From JABABD01 sp965530995 (GTDB lineage: Bacteria; Bacteroidota; Bacteroidia; Flavobacteriales; Flavobacteriaceae), in NCBI GenBank assembly GCA_965530995.1, contig CBESOB010000089.1, positions 1 to 11,344 of the forward strand: DNA of 11,344 nucleotides. Reading direction: 5' to 3'. A program made the translations under genes and the position numbers. Positions 7,361-11,344 of the stretch are shown in pieces; position 1 is the stretch's first letter, and each line of letters starts with the position of its first letter. The notes below the pieces were generated by a model. The model had not been told where the DNA came from and searched no databases. It worked only from the letters and a program-made list of their open reading frames with translations.

Positions 7361-8454
7361 GCGCGCTTTTCATAAAACCAAAGATTGTTGTGAGCCCCTT
7401 AGATGCAAAGGTTCTTGACACGTTTGGCTTGGGAAGGGAAGTTTTGATTCTGGTTTCCAAGACCGTCCTAAATAGTTTTGACCTATCATCAATATTCGAA
7501 GAGATTGGCTCCCAGAGAAATTTATATGTCTACGACCATATACGTCCTGACGCTCCTTTTGAAGATTTGGATAAGGTCATAACCTCAATGAAAAATATCA
7601 AATTGGACAATATAGTTGCCATAGGCGGTGGCTCCATTATAGATGCAGCCAAAGCCTTGTCAATTTCTTTTTCAGGGGTAGATTACAAGGATATTTTTTA
7701 TAAAAAAGCAGAAACTCCCAAAGAGAAAATAGAAGTTCTTGCGATACCCACAACAGCAGGTACCGGCGCAGAATTATCATTTGGCGCTATTTTGTTTGAT
7801 AATTATAAGGGCATAAAAGGCGGGATTAGAGGGGAAATCGTTCAGCCCGACAAGGTTCTTATCGATGCTAAATTGCATAATGCCTGTCCATTCAAACTTA
7901 AGGCCGAAGTTGGATTTGATTGCCTAACGCACGCTGTTGAAACATATATTTCAAGAAAAAGTAACCCCTTGGTACAGAACCAATCAGTGTCTTGTATTCA
8001 AAATGTATTCAACCATTTGTTACCTGCCTGTAAAGAGGACAGCCTTTTTGACATGGAAAAGATAGCCATTTCTTCAGCCCTTATGGGAATTAATCTTGCC
8101 TACAGTTCAACTTGTTTGCCCCATAGAATACAATATGTTATCGGCCCTATGACGAAAACAAGTCATGCTCAAGGACTAATAGCCCTTTATAAGGGATGGC
8201 TGAAACACCTTGTGGAGAAAGACATTTATCAATTCAATGATTTGGCAAGAGATCTTGGAATGAATAAGCTTCAATTCTACAGTAAAATCATTAGTTTAAA
8301 AGAAGCTTTGAACATCAACTATTCCATTTCGGATCTTGGAATTAGGGAAGATCAAATCGAGGAGATTGCGAATAAGGTGACAGGGAATGTCGAGGCAGAC
8401 CCGTCATTTGAAGATATAGGAAGCATAGTAAATATATTAAAACATTCATTATAA
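7357..8454 (+). CDS. Iron-containing (group III) alcohol dehydrogenase
   Basis: The 365-residue protein belongs to the iron-dependent alcohol dehydrogenase family, which includes FucO lactaldehyde reductase, butanol dehydrogenases, phosphonoacetaldehyde reductases and, more remotely, glycerol-1-phosphate dehydrogenase. The NAD(P)-binding GGGSIID motif is at residues 90-96 and PTTAGTGAE at 131-139. The four metal ligands expected for the family are all present: Asp188 and His192 in GFDCLTHAVE, His256 in CLPHRIQY and His270 in TSHAQG. An intact metal site argues for real oxidoreductase activity. In this setting it most plausibly reduces an aldehyde or ketone, possibly phosphorylated, to an alcohol that is later activated by the next gene's product; that is inference. 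The gene overlaps the kinase gene by four bases and the nucleotidyltransferase gene by one (TAATG at 8452-8456), so translation of the three is probably coupled. Confidence 0.88.
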   Translation: MSALFIKPKIVVSPLDAKVLDTFGLGREVLILVSKTVLNSFDLSSIFEEIGSQRNLYVYDHIRPDAPFEDLDKVITSMKNIKLDNIVAIGGGSIIDAAKALSISFSGVDYKDIFYKKAETPKEKIEVLAIPTTAGTGAELSFGAILFDNYKGIKGGIRGEIVQPDKVLIDAKLHNACPFKLKAEVGFDCLTHAVETYISRKSNPLVQNQSVSCIQNVFNHLLPACKEDSLFDMEKIAISSALMGINLAYSSTCLPHRIQYVIGPMTKTSHAQGLIALYKGWLKHLVEKDIYQFNDLARDLGMNKLQFYSKIISLKEALNINYSISDLGIREDQIEEIANKVTGNVEADPSFEDIGSIVNILKHSL

Positions 8455-9167
8455 TGATAGCAGTAGTTTTAGCGGCAGGAAAGGGAAGCCGTTTGGGGAA
8501 CCATACCGTCGAACTTCCGAAAAGCCTTTTGCCTTTAAATGATAACAAGGATACTTTATTGGACTATAATCTGAACTTGTTACAACAAATGGGTTTGGAA
8601 AAAATCATTATTGTAACCGGTTTTAACAGTAAAAAGATAGAGGATCATGTTGTAAAATATAAGAATATCGAAATTATTTACAATCCATTTTGGAATTTTT
8701 GTAATGTATTGGGTTCATTGTACATGGCCTTGGACAGCATAAAGTCCGATTTTTTGTTTTTACATGCCGATACTTTGGCAGATAAGGAAATATGGGATAT
8801 GCTGATAGCTACTGAAGGAGAAATGGTTCTTCCGTTTGAAAGAAAACAGTGCGTTGAGGAAGAAATGAAAATATTACTTCAAGACGATGCCATCATTGAG
8901 ATTTCCAAGGAAATTGATGTGGATAAAGCAAATGGTGAATTCCTAGGTATTGCGAAATTCACGCAATCAACTGTGCCTTTTTTTAAATCGATGTCTCAAG
9001 AATTGTTTAAGTTGGGAGATTTAAATCAGTATATGGAGGCTATTATTCAGGCGGCGATAGACGAAGGAAAAATTGACATAAGGGTAATGGATATTTTACA
9101 TCATAATTTTGTTGAGGTTGATTTTGAAGAAGATTATATTCGGGCAATAAAGGAATTTGGCAAATAA
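8454..9167 (+). CDS. LicC-like cytidylyl/nucleotidyltransferase
   Basis: The 237-residue protein is a GT-A-fold nucleotidyltransferase. It begins with LAAGKGSRLG (6-15) and LPKSLLPL (21-28, Lys23 being the conserved NTP/phosphate-contacting Lys), followed by a Rossmann-like IIIVTGF (51-57). The YNPFWNFCNVLGSLYMAL stretch (76-93) resembles the 'YN..Y..yNN..Sl' motif of phosphocholine cytidylyltransferase LicC and related phosphonate cytidylyltransferases, and the end carries EVDFEEDYIRA (221-231) with Asp223 and Asp227, the typical late metal-binding 'D..eDl..A' element. The HAD at 104-106 supplies the first metal Asp. This favours CTP as donor and a small phosphorylated alcohol, or choline-like compound, as acceptor. 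With a CDP-glycerol-type transferase next door, a CDP-polyol product is the simplest reading. The specificity is not provable from sequence. Confidence 0.8.
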   Translation: MIAVVLAAGKGSRLGNHTVELPKSLLPLNDNKDTLLDYNLNLLQQMGLEKIIIVTGFNSKKIEDHVVKYKNIEIIYNPFWNFCNVLGSLYMALDSIKSDFLFLHADTLADKEIWDMLIATEGEMVLPFERKQCVEEEMKILLQDDAIIEISKEIDVDKANGEFLGIAKFTQSTVPFFKSMSQELFKLGDLNQYMEAIIQAAIDEGKIDIRVMDILHHNFVEVDFEEDYIRAIKEFGK

Positions 9168-9200
9168 AGCCAAGACCCTATTGGATTATGGGGGAACTAT

Positions 9201-10394
9201 ATGAGACCAATGACTAGACTTCTAAAGTATTTTACATATTTGCTTTTTTTACCCTTGTGGTGGGTTCAGTATTTAGCTCCAAGAAAAAAGAACATATGGG
9301 TTTTTGGCGCTTGGTATGGAAATCGATTCGCTGATAACAGCAGATATCTTTACCAATACGTAAGGGAAAACCATCCAGAAATTAAGGCAATTTGGCTTAC
9401 CAGAGATAAAAACATTAGAGATAAGATAATCCAAAAAGGAGGATTGGCCTATCTGACTAATGATTTAAAAGGTATTTATTATAGCCTTCGAGCGAAATAT
9501 GTATTTGTCAGCTCAGGGAAAAAGGATGTCAATTACTTGTTCATTAAGGGGGCTATTTGGATTCAGTTATGGCACGGAAGTCCTTTAAAAAGGATAGGAT
9601 TGGATGACCGCTATTCGAATGCGGACTCATTTTTTCAAAAGAATATTGTGGCCTGGGTTTTCCCCTTTGCTTATGAGTATAATTATCATTATACCATTTC
9701 AACCGCCCCAATTTTTTCGGATAAGATGGCCTCTTCATTTAATTTGCCATTGAATAAGGTGCTGGAGACCGGTTATCCGAGAAATGACGTTTTCTTTAGT
9801 AAGGGTCAAGATCCTTTTAACTTGGCAATAAGGAATAAGTTCAAAGGATGCAAACTCATCTATTATATGCCAACCTTCAGGGGTTATACAGGTGCTAAAA
9901 GTTTATTTACCTTAGAAGATTATTCACAAAACGAATTGGAATCTTTTTTGGAAGAGCAAAATATAGTGTTGGTGAGTAAAGGGCATTATGTTGACAAAAA
10001 GCTGACCAAAGAAAATGAAGAATCCTCAGGGAGATTAATAGACCTGAAGGACGAGGAAGTTGATGAAATTAATTTTATGTTGAAAGATGCTGATCTTTTG
10101 ATTACCGATTATTCAAGTGCTTATTTTGACTTTCTGCTAACCGAAAGACCTATTGTTTTTGCGGCCTTTGATTTGGAAGAATACCTTTCTGCCTCTAGGG
10201 AAATGTATTTTAATTACCAGGATGTCATAGCTGGCCCAATAGTAAAAAATTGGGAAGAACTTTATAGCTCCCTTGTTGATGTTTGGAATAATGATTCCTG
10301 CAGCATGCTCGTTAGAGAGAAGAACGAAATTTTCAACAAGCACCATGACCCCAATAACAGTAAGCGCACCTTTCATGAGGTGGTCAAACTGTGA
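9201..10394 (+). CDS. TagB/TagF-like CDP-glycerol (polyol-phosphate) glycerophosphotransferase
   Basis: The 397-residue protein matches the CDP-glycerol glycerophosphotransferase family, whose members in Gram-positive bacteria (TagB, TagF, TarL) move glycerol- or ribitol-phosphate from a CDP donor to wall teichoic acid. A hydrophobic N-terminal stretch (about 7-26) probably anchors it at the inner membrane. The first half holds the FGAWYGNRFADNSRYLY block (35-51) and LWHGSPLK (123-130) with His125; the second half holds TGYPRNDVFF (190-199), MPTFRGYT (223-230), SKGHY with His262 (259-263) and the hallmark ITDYSSAYFDF (301-311). His125 and His262 correspond to the two catalytic histidines of TagF. 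In a Gram-negative cluster it likely decorates or polymerises a surface glycan with alcohol-phosphate. It starts 33 bases after the preceding gene; a GGGGGA stretch at 9190-9195 is a weak ribosome-binding candidate. It is the last gene before a terminator candidate. Confidence 0.9.
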   Translation: MRPMTRLLKYFTYLLFLPLWWVQYLAPRKKNIWVFGAWYGNRFADNSRYLYQYVRENHPEIKAIWLTRDKNIRDKIIQKGGLAYLTNDLKGIYYSLRAKYVFVSSGKKDVNYLFIKGAIWIQLWHGSPLKRIGLDDRYSNADSFFQKNIVAWVFPFAYEYNYHYTISTAPIFSDKMASSFNLPLNKVLETGYPRNDVFFSKGQDPFNLAIRNKFKGCKLIYYMPTFRGYTGAKSLFTLEDYSQNELESFLEEQNIVLVSKGHYVDKKLTKENEESSGRLIDLKDEEVDEINFMLKDADLLITDYSSAYFDFLLTERPIVFAAFDLEEYLSASREMYFNYQDVIAGPIVKNWEELYSSLVDVWNNDSCSMLVREKNEIFNKHHDPNNSKRTFHEVVKL

Positions 10395-10421
10395 TTTCTT
10401 ATTGAAATTTGATTAAATCAC
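10391..10421 (+). repeat. 7-bp inverted repeat overlapping the stop codon of the TagB/F-like gene
   Basis: GTGATTT (10391-10397) and AAATCAC (10415-10421) are perfect reverse complements separated by 17 bases, and the first arm contains the TGA stop. The transcript could form a small hairpin here. There is no T-run after it, so it is a poor intrinsic terminator by itself; it may protect the mRNA 3' end or may be chance in AT-rich DNA. Confidence 0.35.
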
Positions 10422-10511
10422 TCAACTTTAGAACTCAGAGCTATTATGAATGAAACAAATATTAAAAAACCTCCAGAACAGAGAAACTAGCTGCCTATCG
10501 TAAAATTGCTC

Positions 10512-10547
10512 CGTGTTGATTGAAGCATCTAATAACACGATTTTTTT
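10512..10547 (+). terminator. Candidate intrinsic (Rho-independent) terminator
   Basis: CGTGTT (10512-10517) pairs with AACACG (10534-10539), and an inner GAT (10518-10520) can pair with ATC (10527-10529) around a 6-base loop, leaving TAAT bulged. The stem is followed at once by A and then seven T residues (10541-10547). It lies about 120 bases after the last gene of the polysaccharide operon, on the + strand, where a terminator is expected. No folding energy was computed. Confidence 0.6.
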
Positions 10548-10570
10548 GAGTACTAAGAGTGGGTTGGTAC

Positions 10571-10590
10571 AATTCGGCAAAGCGAATTTT
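10571..10590 (+). repeat. Short hairpin with trailing T residues
   Basis: AATTCG (10571-10576) and CGAATT (10583-10588) are perfect reverse complements around a 6-base loop, and the right arm runs into TTTT (10587-10590). It could act as a second, weaker termination signal just after the candidate at 10512-10547. The stem is short and mostly A/T, so confidence is low. Confidence 0.3.
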
Positions 10591-10670
10591 ATTCAATAGG
10601 CCAAACAACGAACTTTGGGTAAAACAATTTGTTTATTAGCACCTTGATAGTTGTTCGCAATGACCTTTAA

Positions 10671-10698
10671 TTGCAAGATTTCTAAATCGTTCTTGTAA
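10671..10698. promoter_or_regulatory. Imperfect dyad upstream of the -7 box, possible operator
   Basis: TTGCAAGA (10671-10678) and TCTTGTAA (10691-10698) are reverse complements except for one position, with a 12-base spacer. The centre lies about 30 bases before the expected transcription start from the box at 10703-10710, the place of the -33 element in Bacteroidota promoters. A dimeric regulator could bind here. No regulator gene is in the window, so this is a suggestion only. Confidence 0.3.
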
Positions 10699-10702
10699 AC
10701 AT

Positions 10703-10710
10703 TATCTTTG
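10703..10710 (+). promoter_or_regulatory. Bacteroidota-type -7 promoter box (TAnnTTTG)
   Basis: TATCTTTG matches the TAnnTTTG -7 consensus of the Bacteroidota primary sigma factor exactly. It is 22 bases before the ATG at 10733, which would give a leader of about 15-18 bases. A clear -33 TTG at the usual spacing is not seen; the nearest, at 10671-10673, is rather far. The position between a terminator candidate and a new gene supports it. Confidence 0.55.
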
Positions 10711-10732
10711 ATACAACATATATCCGGTTGAG

Positions 10733-11344
10733 ATGTCAAGTAATATAAAAGTCTGTTTTTTAGGTATAGTATTGTTTCTCTTTTCCTGCTCTATTTCAGA
10801 CGAGTATACCATGCGACTGGACGTCCAGAGCTTTCCTTCCCGCACTCAAGATTTTTCATTATGGCAGTTGGAGCCTTTTTTTTACGAAGTTCAAATGGGT
10901 TATATCCTAAAAACCGATGACAATAAAATAATAGTGGTTGATGGTGGAGGTATTGTTAGCGCTCCTTATTTGGAGGGTTATATCAAACAATTAGGTGGAA
11001 CGGTCCATACATGGGTTATAACGCATCCGCATATTGATCATATGGGTGCATTACTAGAGATTCTAGACCAGAATGAGATTAAAATAGAGCAGTTGCTTCA
11101 TGTACCACCTTCAGAAGAATGGGTGCTAGAAAATGAGTTAGTTTCCATTGATAATTTTCGAAGATATCTTACAACAATTCGGAGAGACAATCTTACAATT
11201 GGCATTCCTAAAAAAAACATGGAGTACACGCTTGGAGAAGGTATTACAATGAGTGTATTGAGTGCTGGCAACTTTGAAATAAAAAGAAATGCGATTAACA
11301 ATTCTTCTTTGGTTTTTAAAATTTCTAGTAAATCAAAGTCAGTA
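10733..11344 (+). CDS. Probable lipoprotein with metallo-beta-lactamase fold, 3' truncated by window edge
   Basis: The frame runs open from the ATG at 10733 to the last base (204 codons) and has no stop in the window, so the C-terminus is missing. An in-frame TGA at 10709-10711 and no start between it and 10733 fix the beginning. Residues 1-19 form a lipoprotein signal: a basic N-terminus, a hydrophobic stretch and LFSC with Cys19 as the likely lipidated residue. After it come VVDGGG (68-73), then THPHIDH (97-103), the HxHxDH zinc-binding motif of the metallo-beta-lactamase superfamily (His98, His100, Asp102, His103). The NNSSLVFK stretch (189-196) resembles the N-D/N-x-S-L strand of ComEC/Rec2-like members, in which the domain often acts as a nuclease or phosphodiesterase. 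Substrate is unknown. It has its own promoter candidate and is probably not part of the upstream operon. Confidence 0.8.
   Translation, partial: MSSNIKVCFLGIVLFLFSCSISDEYTMRLDVQSFPSRTQDFSLWQLEPFFYEVQMGYILKTDDNKIIVVDGGGIVSAPYLEGYIKQLGGTVHTWVITHPHIDHMGALLEILDQNEIKIEQLLHVPPSEEWVLENELVSIDNFRRYLTTIRRDNLTIGIPKKNMEYTLGEGITMSVLSAGNFEIKRNAINNSSLVFKISSKSKSV

Larger units (their letters stand above)
10395..10732. other. Non-coding intergenic region separating two transcription units
   Basis: No convincing coding sequence is seen on either strand in these 338 bases; the only plus-strand ATG frame near the start (10446) stops after 14 codons. The region holds an inverted repeat at the upstream stop codon, a terminator candidate at 10512-10547, a weaker hairpin at 10571-10590, a short AT-rich palindrome at 10622-10634, an imperfect dyad at 10671-10698 and a -7 promoter box at 10703-10710. 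It reads as the end of the polysaccharide operon followed by the promoter region of the next gene. Bases 10591-10670 show nothing else that I can name. Confidence 0.75.

Noticed and set aside
5006..10394. Phosphonate (aminoethylphosphonate) biosynthesis cluster, suggested by iron alcohol dehydrogenase plus cytidylyltransferase
   Set aside because: No phosphoenolpyruvate mutase or phosphonopyruvate decarboxylase gene is in the window, and the TagB/F-like transferase and aldolase/kinase pair fit a polyol route better. Genes outside the window could change this.
10446..10490. 14-codon plus-strand frame in the intergenic region
   Set aside because: Too short, no ribosome-binding site or recognisable peptide; lies between the operon end and the terminator candidate.
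10622..10634. AAACA-ATT-TGTTT palindrome
   Set aside because: A 5-base A/T-rich stem with a 3-base loop is expected by chance in such DNA and no function fits.
11098..11301. Minus-strand open frame of 67 codons
   Set aside because: It is antisense to the lipoprotein gene, which has an intact signal peptide and zinc motif in the + frame.

Overview
The window looks like part of a surface-polysaccharide (O-antigen, capsule or exopolysaccharide) gene cluster from a member of the Bacteroidota, most likely a marine Flavobacteriaceae species. The grounds are the low G+C composition, tightly packed genes mostly lacking strong Shine-Dalgarno sites, a TAnnTTTG-type -7 promoter box, and protein sequences of flavobacterial character. 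No rRNA, tRNA, CRISPR array, insertion sequence or integrase was seen.

Layout. All genes are on the + strand. (1) Bases 1-662 hold the 3' part of a protein resembling the nucleoside-phosphorylase superfamily. (2) Bases 677-1672 encode a two-helix Wzz-like chain-length determinant. (3) Bases 1691-5016 hold a complete dTDP-L-rhamnose operon in the order rfbB-rfbA-rfbC-rfbD. (4) Bases 5006-10394 hold five genes without a standard name as a set: a class II ketose-bisphosphate aldolase-like protein, an FGGY-type carbohydrate kinase, an iron-containing alcohol dehydrogenase, a LicC-like cytidylyl/nucleotidyltransferase and a TagB/TagF-like polyol-phosphate transferase. (5) Bases 10395-10732 are non-coding, with a good intrinsic terminator candidate at 10512-10547 and a promoter candidate at 10703-10710. 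(6) From 10733 to the window end a new transcription unit begins with a probable lipoprotein carrying a metallo-beta-lactamase-fold HxHxDH motif; its 3' end lies outside the window.

How the genes work together. Rfb proteins convert glucose-1-phosphate to dTDP-L-rhamnose for glycan synthesis, and the Wzz-like protein would control polymer length. The five-gene block reads as a second precursor route. The aldolase and kinase would make or remodel a small phosphorylated ketose or aldehyde, the dehydrogenase would reduce a carbonyl to an alcohol, the nucleotidyltransferase would activate the phosphorylated alcohol (probably as a CDP derivative), and the TagB/F-like enzyme would move alcohol-phosphate onto a glycan. 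This is inferred from family membership and order; the actual alcohol (glycerol, a tetritol, a pentitol or something else) cannot be read from the sequence. Overlapping stop/start codons tie the rhamnose and polyol modules into what looks like one operon.

The most notable points are the unusual five-gene block and its FGGY kinase, whose N-terminal phosphate-binding motif is altered (Asn6 where E. coli XylB has Asp6) while the predicted catalytic Asp230 is retained.
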